From NCBI GenBank assembly GCA_009702755.1, contig WLHL01000004.1:1-64000 (forward strand): 64,000 bases of DNA, given 5' to 3'. A program made the translations under genes and the position numbers. The stretch is from Actinomycetota bacterium. GTDB lineage: Bacteria; Actinomycetota; Acidimicrobiia; Acidimicrobiales; Ilumatobacteraceae. Shown in pieces: positions 52,531-61,416 of this stretch; the first letter of the stretch is position 1, and each line of letters opens with the position of its first letter. The notes under the pieces are model-generated. The model was not told the origin of the DNA and did no database searches. It was given only the letters and a program-made list of their open reading frames with translations.

Positions 52531-53499
52531 ATGAGTCTGTTGAAGAACAAAGTGGCAGTAGTGACCGGAGCGGGAAGTGGCCTCGGTCGCGAGTATGCGT
52601 TTCTTCTTGCTTCTCATGGTGCGCGTGTTGTCGTCAATGATTACGGCGCAAACGTGTTGGGCGAACACATTGGCGAGAAGTCTGCCGACATTGTGACGCA
52701 AGAGATCATCTCGCGTGGCGGCTCTGCGGTCGCGAACTACGACAGCGTTGCTACATGGAACGGAGCACAGTCCATTATTGAAACTGCACTTAGTAGTTTC
52801 GGTCGCATCGACATCTTGGTGAACAATGCGGGGAACAATCGTCCGTCATCGCTGGTCAAGCTTTCAGAAGATGACGTCACGAGCCATCTCGACATTCATC
52901 TCAAAGGCACATTGGCAACAAGTCACTTTGCGGCAGCACATTGGAACGATGTCGGACCGGAACCTCACCGTGCAATCATCAACACCACATCTGCTGTTGG
53001 TCTTCACCCAACTATCGGCGGTGGTGTGTACGCAGCAGTGAAATCTGCAATTGCAGCTCTCACGGTTAGTCATGCACAAGAACTTGCATCACTCGGTGTG
53101 CGTGTGAATGCGTTAGCTCCGGCAGCACGCACTCGTATGGTGCAGGAATCTCCGGGAGTACTTGCGATGATGCCCGAGTCAGATGGCTTTGATCGACATG
53201 CGCCCGAACACAACGCGCCGCTTGTTGCCTATCTCGCCAGCGAGTTGTGTCGCTTCACAGGCAGAGTGTTTGCGATCGAGGGCCCAGATGTTGCGATCTA
53301 TCGTCCATTCCAAGTGGAACAGGATTGGTCAACAACAGGCGGTGCATGGACTCCAGAGACTTTGGCGGACGCATTTGCGGAAGCCGAACAGCATGTGGAC
53401 TGCCAAGCGTTTTTCCCCGGTGGTGTTGTGAGCAACAACGTTCCGCCGAAGCGCACCATGCGTGCGTTAGATGAAGTGGCGCGCTCGGCAGGGCTCTGA
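52531..53499 (+). CDS. short-chain dehydrogenase/reductase (MFE-2-like)
   Basis: This 322-residue SDR has the cofactor motif VAVVTGAGSGLGREYAFLLA, VVVNDYG, LVNNAGNNR and catalytic residues Ser in INTTSAVG and Tyr-x3-Lys in GGVYAAVKSAIAAL. The opening and the VNDYGAN segment are like the 3-hydroxyacyl-CoA dehydrogenase part of peroxisomal multifunctional enzyme 2 and its bacterial homologues, so a fatty acyl or steroid substrate is likely but not certain. It is transcribed alone. Confidence 0.88.
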   Translation: MSLLKNKVAVVTGAGSGLGREYAFLLASHGARVVVNDYGANVLGEHIGEKSADIVTQEIISRGGSAVANYDSVATWNGAQSIIETALSSFGRIDILVNNAGNNRPSSLVKLSEDDVTSHLDIHLKGTLATSHFAAAHWNDVGPEPHRAIINTTSAVGLHPTIGGGVYAAVKSAIAALTVSHAQELASLGVRVNALAPAARTRMVQESPGVLAMMPESDGFDRHAPEHNAPLVAYLASELCRFTGRVFAIEGPDVAIYRPFQVEQDWSTTGGAWTPETLADAFAEAEQHVDCQAFFPGGVVSNNVPPKRTMRALDEVARSAGL

Positions 53500-53637
53500 C
53501 CCACCACCTTCTACCTGGGGGTCAATGTGGCTCTTCCCTATTAGATATTGGCCACCTTGCAGATGTGGTAGAAATGGTATCTAGATAATTTATATAGAAT
53601 TTTCTAGGTCATTTTTACTGAACATCGAGGGAAAAAC

Positions 53638-56481
53638 ATGCCTACTCACTGGCGGTCATCACTGAAGGAAATGTCATACCAGACAAACTTTTTCAAAGGG
53701 AAAGTTGTCGGCCGTTCCGTCGTAGCCGTTTCTCTACTTCTCGGTGTACTCGCAATGGGTGCACCGGTAAATCCGCCAGTTCTTGCCGCTGGTGTGCCGT
53801 CTGCGGTCGATGCTTCATCGGTTGTTCGCGCTCAAGCGGTGAATCAAAATGATGGGCTCACCGCTCAGAAGGTTGATGTGGGCAATTCACATACATGTGC
53901 GCTATCCACCGGGGAAGTCTATTGCTGGGGAAGTAACGACTCGAAGCAGCTCGGCATCGGAGCAAGTTCCCTATCAGAGGTCTCATATCCCGTTTCAGTT
54001 GCATCCGTCAGTGGGGGATTCCAGAACTCTGGTGTCACCGATCTGATTGTCGGTGAGTACACCTCCTGTGCCATCAAGGGCGGGTCGTTGTATTGCTGGG
54101 GATACAACCAATACGGGCAGATGGGGAATGGCACGACAACTGCTGCTGCCGCTCCGGTCAAAATCCCTGACGTTGCTGGCGGTTTCACCAATAGCAATAT
54201 TGAAAAAGTTGCAGTGGGAACAACACACATTTGTGCTGTTCGAGGAACTACTTCAACTGCAGCCGACGCCAATGATCGCATCTATTGCTGGGGATTATCA
54301 TCGAGTAAGCGACTGGGGCATACAACCACCGCAACAATCGGGGCTGTCGACACTCCAAAACTGGTCGCAGCCTCGAATGGATTCCTCAATGATGGAACGA
54401 AAGCAATCTCCGGTGTCGCATTAACTGATTCGGGTGCATGTGCCATTGAGGACGGAGTTGTCTATTGCTGGGGAACTGGTTCGGGTGAACTTGGACCTGC
54501 CCCATCAGGGAATAGTGCAACCGTCTGGAACTACCTTGCTACACCTATCGCTGCCGGTGAAATTTCCGGCGGGAATACGAGCATCGAGAAGATTGACGCC
54601 AACTTTCGACACGCTTGTGTCCTTAAGGCTGGGATTATCTATTGCTGGGGTGAGAACAGCACTGGAATGTTGGGCAGCGTGAGTCCAACTGTGAGGGGTA
54701 CTGCGGTCAAGATTGCAGACGTGGCCAATGTGTTCACCAATACTGGGGTGACATCGATGGCAGTCGGCAATAAAAATGTTTGCGTTGTCAAAGGCGCAGT
54801 CTTGTTTTGTTGGGGATCGCGAGACGACGGAATGTTGATGGACGGCTCCGTAGGTCAGGTATCCGGAAATGTGACGTCTGCAACAAAAATGGAAGATGGT
54901 GAGTTGACCAACTCCGGCCTTGAAGTAGGCGCTGATGCCGTTTCCATTTCGTATTACTCCGGCTGCGTAACCAAGTCCGCAAAGATTTACTGCTGGGGTA
55001 CAGATCGTCAAGGGGGTCTTGGTCTTGCCGGACTTCCTTCCTACGATGATGCCACTCAACGAAGCGTGAGCCAATTGCCGAGGCTGGTTCTGAAGACCAC
55101 TCCACCAACAGTGTCCGCGGTTTCTCCAACATCATTCGGTGTGGGAGACAAAATCACCATCACCGGAACCAACTTCAATACCTCCACCCTTGTGTGGGTC
55201 GGTGCGAACAGTTCAACTGATGCTCAGAGCAATATCTGTGGCTCCATTGTGATCCGAAACTCTGGAACAGAACTTGAATGTACTTTCGCATCCACCACGA
55301 CGCAGCGACGCTTTTTGTACGTGCGTAATCTCAGGCAATTAGATGCAGATATTGCTTCCAGTTCATATACATGGACAAGTTCGACCGGCGGCGGTGGTGG
55401 TCCTGTTGGTGGTGGCGGTGGTGGCGGTGGCGGTGGCAGCACCCCCACATTGCCAACACTGACCGGAACCATCGAAGAAGTCGCTGGTCCTGGAATCAAA
55501 CTGACTGTTCCCGCAGTAGCCAGAGGCGCACGATTGGATCTCACGATCCGCCCGAGCACATTCACATTTAGCCCGAACAATGCCGACAACCCAGTAGGAA
55601 GACTCGGTGATGCTGATGCAACATCGGTGACGGCAGAGAGCATTGCCTGGTTTGCTCCGAACAACACACAGACACGCTCTACGCGTCTCGAAGTGGGTGC
55701 AACATACACAGTGTCATACATGCAAGTCATCTTCAGCCCGTATGCGTTCAGTGCTGAAACGACAACCACAATCACCATCACTGGCAAAGCCAGTGCACCA
55801 AGAGTGACAACATCGACCACCATTGCTCCTGTCACCACTGTTGCTCCGGCCGCAACTACAGCTGCAGTGCCAGGTGTAACGGTGACAGATACAAAGGTGT
55901 ACACAGCTGCAGCACCGAAGAAAGTTGCTGCTGGTTCTGCCATCGCAGTGATGACTCCGGCGCAAGCCAAGACACGCGACATTGAAACATTGACACCAAT
56001 GGTGTGCGTGCCAGCCAATGATGATCTTGTGTTCATCAAGACTGGTCGATGCGTTGCTCAGATTGTTAATGAAAGAACTGGAAAAGTGTTGCGCACATTG
56101 TCGACACGAGTGGTTGCTGACGAAGTCAGCGAGCTGAATGTCGGAAATGAAATCGTGACGCTTGCACCTATCTACTTTGGTGGTGCATCGGCCTCGGTTG
56201 ATGCAGTAGCAATCAAGCGTCTGCAGTCAATCAAAGACCGCATTTCTGCTGCGGGAACTGTGTTGCTTGTCGGACACTCTGGCATTCTCATGGGGAATAC
56301 TCCAGAGAATCAGGAGATGAGTCGTGCTCGTGCAATCGCTACACGTAAAGAATTGCAACGCATGGGTGCCAAGGGGCCGTTCTACATCACGTCTGCTGGG
56401 GCTCTCGCTCCTGCAACAACGAAGATGACAAGTGCGGCGCAGGCAAAGAACCGTCGCGTTGTAATCGTTCTGATTCCTTAA
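53638..56481 (+). CDS. RCC1-repeat surface protein with IPT and OmpA-like domains
   Basis: This 947-residue secreted protein has a signal peptide (VVAVSLLLGVLAMGAPVNPP region). Seven RCC1-type repeats follow (about residues 75-460), each marked by YCWG or FCWG and likely forming a beta-propeller. An IPT/TIG domain comes next (PTVSAVSPTSFGVGDKITIT), then a Gly linker with a run of ten Gly (about 580-605) and a Thr-rich segment. The C-terminus looks OmpA-like, with VLLVGHSGILMG and RARAIATRKELQRMG, and could bind peptidoglycan. It is a plausible cell-wall-attached adhesin or binding propeller. A strong terminator follows. Confidence 0.85.
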   Translation: MPTHWRSSLKEMSYQTNFFKGKVVGRSVVAVSLLLGVLAMGAPVNPPVLAAGVPSAVDASSVVRAQAVNQNDGLTAQKVDVGNSHTCALSTGEVYCWGSNDSKQLGIGASSLSEVSYPVSVASVSGGFQNSGVTDLIVGEYTSCAIKGGSLYCWGYNQYGQMGNGTTTAAAAPVKIPDVAGGFTNSNIEKVAVGTTHICAVRGTTSTAADANDRIYCWGLSSSKRLGHTTTATIGAVDTPKLVAASNGFLNDGTKAISGVALTDSGACAIEDGVVYCWGTGSGELGPAPSGNSATVWNYLATPIAAGEISGGNTSIEKIDANFRHACVLKAGIIYCWGENSTGMLGSVSPTVRGTAVKIADVANVFTNTGVTSMAVGNKNVCVVKGAVLFCWGSRDDGMLMDGSVGQVSGNVTSATKMEDGELTNSGLEVGADAVSISYYSGCVTKSAKIYCWGTDRQGGLGLAGLPSYDDATQRSVSQLPRLVLKTTPPTVSAVSPTSFGVGDKITITGTNFNTSTLVWVGANSSTDAQSNICGSIVIRNSGTELECTFASTTTQRRFLYVRNLRQLDADIASSSYTWTSSTGGGGGPVGGGGGGGGGGSTPTLPTLTGTIEEVAGPGIKLTVPAVARGARLDLTIRPSTFTFSPNNADNPVGRLGDADATSVTAESIAWFAPNNTQTRSTRLEVGATYTVSYMQVIFSPYAFSAETTTTITITGKASAPRVTTSTTIAPVTTVAPAATTAAVPGVTVTDTKVYTAAAPKKVAAGSAIAVMTPAQAKTRDIETLTPMVCVPANDDLVFIKTGRCVAQIVNERTGKVLRTLSTRVVADEVSELNVGNEIVTLAPIYFGGASASVDAVAIKRLQSIKDRISAAGTVLLVGHSGILMGNTPENQEMSRARAIATRKELQRMGAKGPFYITSAGALAPATTKMTSAAQAKNRRVVIVLIP

Positions 56482-56493
56482 ATCACGCAAACA

Positions 56494-56531
56494 AAATGGG
56501 GGCGGGTCTTTGGCTCGCCCCCATTTTTTAT
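56494..56531 (+). terminator. strong rho-independent terminator
   Basis: The stem ATGGGGGCG/CGCCCCCAT (56496-56504 with 56516-56524) is followed by TTTTTTA. It ends the RCC1 gene transcript. Confidence 0.85.
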
Positions 56532-56567
56532 TGTCAGACCAACCGATGACTGGCCTCTGAAAACAAC

Positions 56568-56597
56568 AAAATCCCCCTGTAAAAACAGGGGGATTTT
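56568..56597. terminator. bidirectional terminator with a perfect 13-bp stem
   Basis: AAAATCCCCCTGT (56568-56580) pairs with ACAGGGGGATTTT (56585-56597) around loop AAAA. It has T runs on both strands and lies just after the 3' end of the minus-strand tRNA-Arg. Confidence 0.85.
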
Positions 56598-56603
56598 CGT
56601 TAC

Positions 56604-56679
56604 TGGCGCGCTCGGCAGGACTTGAACCTACAACCTTCTGATCCGTAGTCAGATGCTCTATCCATTAAGCTACGAGCGC
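56604..56679 (-). tRNA. tRNA-Arg (ACG)
   Basis: On the minus strand the acceptor GCGCTCG pairs with CGAGCGC. The anticodon stem TCTGA/TCAGA closes loop CTACGGA with anticodon ACG, and CCA is encoded at 56606-56604. It reads all CGN except CGA/CGG well if A34 is deaminated to inosine. Confidence 0.95.
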
Positions 56680-56744
56680 AAATATGTGGACTTCTGATGT
56701 TATCGGGTCCAATGAAATCCACGCACCTGACTTCTTGAAACCCT

Positions 56745-57323
56745 TTACTCCCAAGGGCTCCAGCCATTTGAGCGCTTGAATAACTGCAATGCAGCCCGCG
56801 TATTTACATAGGGGTCCAGCAGTTCTTGCGCCGAACTGATTCCCATCTCGTTCAGCCACTTCTTGTGCGGATTCCAATTCAATTGGAAGAGGCCTACACA
56901 GCACCATGAATAGCCCGCCGGGTTCAGGTTGCTCTCCCTTTTGGCGATGGCAATGGCACGGGGCTCAAGCTCGTCGGGGAAGATCTCTCGAATAATGGCC
57001 GCAGCTTGCTTCGTGGAATAGCGCTTTGCCGGGGGTTGCAGCTGCATGCCCTTAGACGGTGCCGCCGCAGTCACTGCCGCCCGAGGCAGACAGATCACAT
57101 CGCCAATCAAAATCATCGTTTTTGCATTGGCTTTATTGACTTTGAGAAGCAATTGCATGGACACACTCACCTTGTCGGCGATCTTGCTCCAGGAATCGTT
57201 CCGCTTCACGGTGTACGTCTTGACGCAACCGGTCGCCACTTTGGCCCCTGCCGGGGACGGCGCGCTGAAGGTCAGGGCACCAACAGTCAGAGCGACTGCG
57301 AGAAGTCTGCGAGGCAAACTCAT
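56745..57323 (-). CDS. LysM domain lytic transglycosylase-like protein
   Basis: This 192-residue exported protein has a signal peptide (LLAVALTVGALTFSAPSPAGA), a LysM domain (TYTVKRNDSWSKIADKVSVS, then ILIGDVICLP) and a C-terminal lysozyme-like domain with the catalytic Glu in AIAKRESNLNP and the family GLFQLNW segment. It would bind and cleave peptidoglycan. Its ATG (57323) shares its first base with the terminal A of the upstream tRNA-Ser CCA, so it has no leader if the tRNA is processed from the same transcript. Confidence 0.85.
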   Translation of the reverse strand: MSLPRRLLAVALTVGALTFSAPSPAGAKVATGCVKTYTVKRNDSWSKIADKVSVSMQLLLKVNKANAKTMILIGDVICLPRAAVTAAAPSKGMQLQPPAKRYSTKQAAAIIREIFPDELEPRAIAIAKRESNLNPAGYSWCCVGLFQLNWNPHKKWLNEMGISSAQELLDPYVNTRAALQLFKRSNGWSPWE

Positions 57324-57414
57324 GGCGGAGAGGGTGGGATTTGAACCCACGGTCCGCTTTAAGACGGACAACGCCTTAGCAGGGCGCCCCATTCGGCCAC
57401 TCTGGCACCTCTCC
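57323..57414 (-). tRNA. tRNA-Ser (GCT)
   Basis: On the minus strand the acceptor GGAGAGG pairs with CCTCTCC. The anticodon loop CTGCTAA gives GCT. A long variable arm is present (TTGTCCGTCTTAAAGCGGAC region), as expected for tRNA-Ser. CCA is encoded at 57325-57323. Confidence 0.95.
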
Positions 57415-57532
57415 TGGGAGAAATTGAGTGTACCCCCGACCTCGGGCTCCCACCCTTCGGGGCCTGAAAGTGGCTATGTAACGGTTGTGTTAAAGCCTTT
57501 TCCTCCATGATTTGTGGCCGAATTCAGCAGAC

Positions 57533-57571
57533 TAGGGTTTTCCCTATTCGGTGCCGACGGCGGTGCCGACG
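57533..57571 (+). promoter_or_regulatory. palindrome and tandem repeat upstream of the nucleoside importer
   Basis: TAGGG-TTTT-CCCTA at 57533-57546 is followed by two copies of CGGTGCCGACG, at 57549-57559 and 57561-57571 (period 12). They lie 19-57 bases before the BMP gene start and could bind a regulator or form part of the 5' leader. Confidence 0.35.
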
Positions 57572-57589
57572 ATCATGGGAGATCAATAC

Positions 57590-58747
57590 ATGAAGAAGTT
57601 CTGGAAGCTTGCCGCAACGGCAGCCGCAGCTTCACTCATCGTCGCAGCATGCGGCGGAAGTGATTCGGCATCAGACACAACGTCAGCACCAGCTGCGAAG
57701 ACTGACCTCAAGGTCGCAGTTGTTTACATCGGTACCACCGAAGACAAGGGCTGGTCATACCAGCACGAGCAGGGCATCCTTCAACTTGAGCAAGAGCTCG
57801 GTCTTGAAGTGAAGCGCGTTGAGAACATCAAGGATGATGCAACGTCAGAAGCAACCTTCGAGCAGCTTGCTGCCGACGGTTACCAGCTCATCTTCGCAAC
57901 CTCTTTCGGTTACGGAACACCAATGGCACGCGTTGCTACAAAGAACCCTGAAGCTTGCATGCAGTGGGCAACAGGCGCGAAGTTCCTCCTCACCAAAGCT
58001 GGTGGCGGCGAGTATGCAGACTTCGATGCATTGCCAACAAACATGGGCACCTACTTCGGTGCAGCTGAAGAAGCTCGTTACCTCTCCGGTATCGCAGCAG
58101 GCAAGGCAACAAAGAACGGCAAGATCGGTTACGTAGCCGCATTCCCAATTCCTGAAGTTCTTCGTGGAATCAATGCATTCACACTTGGTGCTCGCTCTGT
58201 TAACCCAGAAGCAACTGTTCAGGTCACATGGACAAAGACATGGTTCGACCCAACACTTGAGAAGCAGGCTTCAGAGTCACTTCTTGATGCAGGCGTTGAT
58301 GTTCTTGGTATGCACCAAGACACCACAGCACCTGGCGTTGCCGCACAGGCAAAGGGTGCAAAGTGGGTTGGTTACAACTCTGATGCAGCAGAAGCAGCAC
58401 CAGAAGCATGGCTCACCGCACCAACATGGAACTGGGGTCCTTTCTACGTGAAGACCGCCAAGGCAGTTGCTGCTGGCACATGCCCAACTGACGAGGCATA
58501 CGGCACCATGGCAGACGGAATGGTCACTCTTGGTTCATTCGGTAAGTCAGTTGCTGCAGATACGCAGTCAATGATCGAAGAGAAGAAGGCAGCCATCATC
58601 GATGGATCCTTCGCTCCATTCACCGGTCCAATCAACAAGCAGGATGGTTCTGCATGGTTGAAGGCTGGCGAAAAGGCTGAACTCGGATTCCTCTTGGGTG
58701 ACATGACATTCTTCGTTGAAGGCGTCGTCGGTTCCGCAAAGGGCTGA
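57590..58747 (+). CDS. BMP-family nucleoside-type substrate-binding lipoprotein
   Basis: This 385-residue lipoprotein has lipobox LIVAACGG (Cys near residue 20). The mature BMP/PnrA fold has VAVVYIGTTEDKGWSYQHEQ at its start and ATSFGYGTPMARVA. It captures a ligand outside the membrane for the ABC importer encoded by the next three genes; this family usually binds nucleosides such as guanosine or inosine. GGGAGA precedes ATG 57590. Codon use is strongly biased (many GCA and AAG), consistent with high expression. Confidence 0.92.
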   Translation: MKKFWKLAATAAAASLIVAACGGSDSASDTTSAPAAKTDLKVAVVYIGTTEDKGWSYQHEQGILQLEQELGLEVKRVENIKDDATSEATFEQLAADGYQLIFATSFGYGTPMARVATKNPEACMQWATGAKFLLTKAGGGEYADFDALPTNMGTYFGAAEEARYLSGIAAGKATKNGKIGYVAAFPIPEVLRGINAFTLGARSVNPEATVQVTWTKTWFDPTLEKQASESLLDAGVDVLGMHQDTTAPGVAAQAKGAKWVGYNSDAAEAAPEAWLTAPTWNWGPFYVKTAKAVAAGTCPTDEAYGTMADGMVTLGSFGKSVAADTQSMIEEKKAAIIDGSFAPFTGPINKQDGSAWLKAGEKAELGFLLGDMTFFVEGVVGSAKG

Positions 58748-58756
58748 TTCTCACCA

Positions 58757-60319
58757 ATGACTAATACCTCTCACGAGGTCGTGAAGGGGCCGCATCACTC
58801 AGGTGATGCGGCCCCTATCGCACTCTCAGCCCACTCAATTACAAAGCGCTTTCCTGGTGTTCTCGCAAACGACTCCGTCGATTTCGATGTACGCGCAGGT
58901 GAAGTGCACACTCTCCTCGGAGAAAACGGTGCAGGTAAGAGCACCTTGGCCGCCATGTTGTGTGGCCTTTACCAACCCGACAGCGGATACATGCTGCGCA
59001 ATGGCGAACCTATTTCGTTGTCATCGCCGCGCGCTGGTCTGCAACACGGAATCGCAATGGTGCATCAGCACTTCCGTCTCGTCGAACGCTTTACTGTCGC
59101 AGAGAATGTTGTCCTCGGCAGTCGCAATCTTTCGTTCACTCTCAATCGCAAATCAATTGACGACAAAGTTGCCGCCGTTGCAGAGTCGTATGGCTTGCCC
59201 ATCGACCCGCAAGCAATCGTTGGTGACCTTTCTGTCGGCCAACGCCAACGCGTTGAGATTGTGAAGGCTCTGTACCAAGGTGCCGAGATTCTTCTTCTTG
59301 ATGAACCCACTGCCGTTCTTGTTCCCGCAGAAGTAGAGAAGTTGTTTGAAAATGTTCATGCAATGACTGCAGCAGGAAAATCCATCGTCTTCATTAGCCA
59401 CAAGCTTGGTGAAGTTGTTGAGATTTCCGATCGAGTCACCGTGTTGCGCGGTGGTCGTGTCACCGGACATGTTTCAGGTCGCGGCACTACCGATACCAAA
59501 GAACTTGCTCGCCTGATGGTGGGCCGTGACATCAACTTGTCAACACAACGCGCTTCACACCCCACTGGTCACGAGGTTCTTCAGATTCGTGAATTGTCAC
59601 TTGAATCTGAAGGCGTCAATCTTCTCTCGAACATTTCCTTCAATGTGCATGAAGGCGAGATGGTGGGCATCGCCGGCGTCGCTGGCAATGGTCAGCGTGA
59701 ACTCGCCGACACAATTGCTGGGCTTCTCTCGCCAACCAGCGGTTCTATTTCTATTGGTGGCGCAATGGCAACAGATCGCGGGCCGATTGCAGCACGCGAA
59801 CTTGGTCTTGCGTATGTTCCCGAAGATCGTCTTGGAATGGGACTCGTTCCGTCCATGTCAATCCTCGACAACTTGTTACTTACTCGTGATCGTCGCATCA
59901 TTGTTGATCGCGCGTCAGTTCGCCCCGAAGCAACCCGGCTCATTGAGCAGTTTGAGATCAAGGCAAACGACGCCGATCACATTGCGCGCAAGTTGTCTGG
60001 CGGTAACGCACAGAAGGTTCTCCTTGCGCGTGAACTCTCTGGTGGTCGTGCTGCAACAAAGCTGCTCGTTGTGTGCTCCCCTACTCGCGGTCTCGACGTG
60101 GGTGCCATCGAAACAGTGCGACGTCTTCTTGATGACGCACGCAGTGCTGGTCAAGCAATTCTTCTAATCTCTGAAGATCTTGATGAGATCATGTCGTTGG
60201 CTGACCGCATTCTTGTGCTCTATCGCGGAGCAATTGTCCATGAAACACGTGGCGAAGCTGCACAGCTCGCCACTGTCGGTGCAGCAATGGCCGGCCTCAA
60301 TACGGAAGGCGCCGCATGA
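58757..60319 (+). CDS. ABC transporter ATPase with two nucleotide-binding domains (YufO/NupO type)
   Basis: This 520-residue tandem ABC protein has the first domain Walker A LLGENGAGKSTLAAMLCG, signature LSVGQRQRVEIVK and Walker B ILLLDEPTAVL. The second domain has a degenerate Walker A (GVAGNGQRELADTIAGL) with no GKS, and signature LSGGNAQKVLLAREL. Only one half can bind ATP normally, a known feature of this sugar/nucleoside importer group. It lies in the operon nine bases after the BMP gene. Confidence 0.92.
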   Translation: MTNTSHEVVKGPHHSGDAAPIALSAHSITKRFPGVLANDSVDFDVRAGEVHTLLGENGAGKSTLAAMLCGLYQPDSGYMLRNGEPISLSSPRAGLQHGIAMVHQHFRLVERFTVAENVVLGSRNLSFTLNRKSIDDKVAAVAESYGLPIDPQAIVGDLSVGQRQRVEIVKALYQGAEILLLDEPTAVLVPAEVEKLFENVHAMTAAGKSIVFISHKLGEVVEISDRVTVLRGGRVTGHVSGRGTTDTKELARLMVGRDINLSTQRASHPTGHEVLQIRELSLESEGVNLLSNISFNVHEGEMVGIAGVAGNGQRELADTIAGLLSPTSGSISIGGAMATDRGPIAARELGLAYVPEDRLGMGLVPSMSILDNLLLTRDRRIIVDRASVRPEATRLIEQFEIKANDADHIARKLSGGNAQKVLLARELSGGRAATKLLVVCSPTRGLDVGAIETVRRLLDDARSAGQAILLISEDLDEIMSLADRILVLYRGAIVHETRGEAAQLATVGAAMAGLNTEGAA

Positions 60320-61416
60320 TGCGAGCCCCATTCAGAATCATCTTTGAACAACGCAGCGAAACGCCGAGGTATCTGTCGGGCTTTGTCCCATTGGTATCGG
60401 TGCTTGCAGCGCTGCTTGCGGGTGCCATCTTCCTCATGGCTACCGGCTATTCAGTGTCAGAGACATACAGCAACATGTTGCAAGACGGCTTCTTCTCGTC
60501 TCGTGGTCTCACCGACACACTCGGCCTTTCGACTGTGCTCATCTGCATGGGTATCAGCGCTGCTTTTGCATTTCAGATGAACTTGTACAACATCGGTGGC
60601 GAAGGTCAGGGCTATCTCGGAATGATCGGTGGCGCGTGGGCAGGTCTTGCGCTTGGGCCACATCTTCCGTCGGTCGTGATGATTCCTGCACTTCTCCTGA
60701 TTGGTGCTGCTGCTGGTGCAGCGTGGATCTTCATTCCAGCTTTTGTCCGTGCTCGTTTAGGCACCAGCGAAATTGTGACCACACTGTTGTTGACGTACAT
60801 CGGCGCAAGCCTGGTGAATCACTTCATCTACACGCCGAATAGTTACTTCCGGGCTCCTGACGTTGTGTTCCCCATGGGGCGCACTGTTGCCGATTCTGCA
60901 AAGTTGACAGCCATCGGAAGCACCCGCATGTACCCAACATTTTTCCTCGTTGTGGTGCTTGCTGTGTTCTTGTACTGGGTTGTCAAGCGCACAGAGTTTG
61001 GCTATCGCATTCAAGTCATCGCTGATTCACCTCGTGCTGCTCAATACGCCGGCATGAATGCTCGTCGCACCACGATGCAAGTGATGTTGATCTCTGGTGC
61101 ACTTGCTGGTTTTGGCGGCGCAACACTCATTGTTGGCGAGTTTGGCAAGCTTGACCCAGGCATCACCATGCTGGGGTATGGCTACGCAGGCATCGTGATC
61201 GCGGCTCTTGCCCGTAACAACTTTGCAGCCATCATCGTGAGCGGAATTCTCTTTTCTGGTCTGCGTGTCGGTGGCGACAAACTGCAAATCACCACGGATA
61301 CACCAATTCACATTGGTGTGATGTTGCAAGGTGCCATCTTGTTGTTTGCACTTGGTGGCGAAGCATTCCGCCGCTACAAGATCAGAGCCGTACGGATGCA
61401 GGCGGTCACACAATGA
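60316..61416 (+). CDS. ABC transporter permease (YufP type)
   Basis: This 366-residue permease of the BPD_transp_2 family has about eight to ten helices. The family segments are GEGQGYLGMIGGAWAGLALG and TSEIVTTLLLTYIGASLVN, with SPRAAQYAGMNARRTTMQVM as the coupling loop that contacts the ATPase. It overlaps the ATPase gene by ATGA and the second permease gene by four bases. Confidence 0.9.
   Translation: MMRAPFRIIFEQRSETPRYLSGFVPLVSVLAALLAGAIFLMATGYSVSETYSNMLQDGFFSSRGLTDTLGLSTVLICMGISAAFAFQMNLYNIGGEGQGYLGMIGGAWAGLALGPHLPSVVMIPALLLIGAAAGAAWIFIPAFVRARLGTSEIVTTLLLTYIGASLVNHFIYTPNSYFRAPDVVFPMGRTVADSAKLTAIGSTRMYPTFFLVVVLAVFLYWVVKRTEFGYRIQVIADSPRAAQYAGMNARRTTMQVMLISGALAGFGGATLIVGEFGKLDPGITMLGYGYAGIVIAALARNNFAAIIVSGILFSGLRVGGDKLQITTDTPIHIGVMLQGAILLFALGGEAFRRYKIRAVRMQAVTQ

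Noticed and set aside
55384-55443. GGT/GGC-rich tract as a possible repeat element or CRISPR-like array
   Set aside because: It encodes the poly-Gly hinge of the RCC1 protein in frame; no spacer structure is present. No CRISPR array was seen anywhere in the window.
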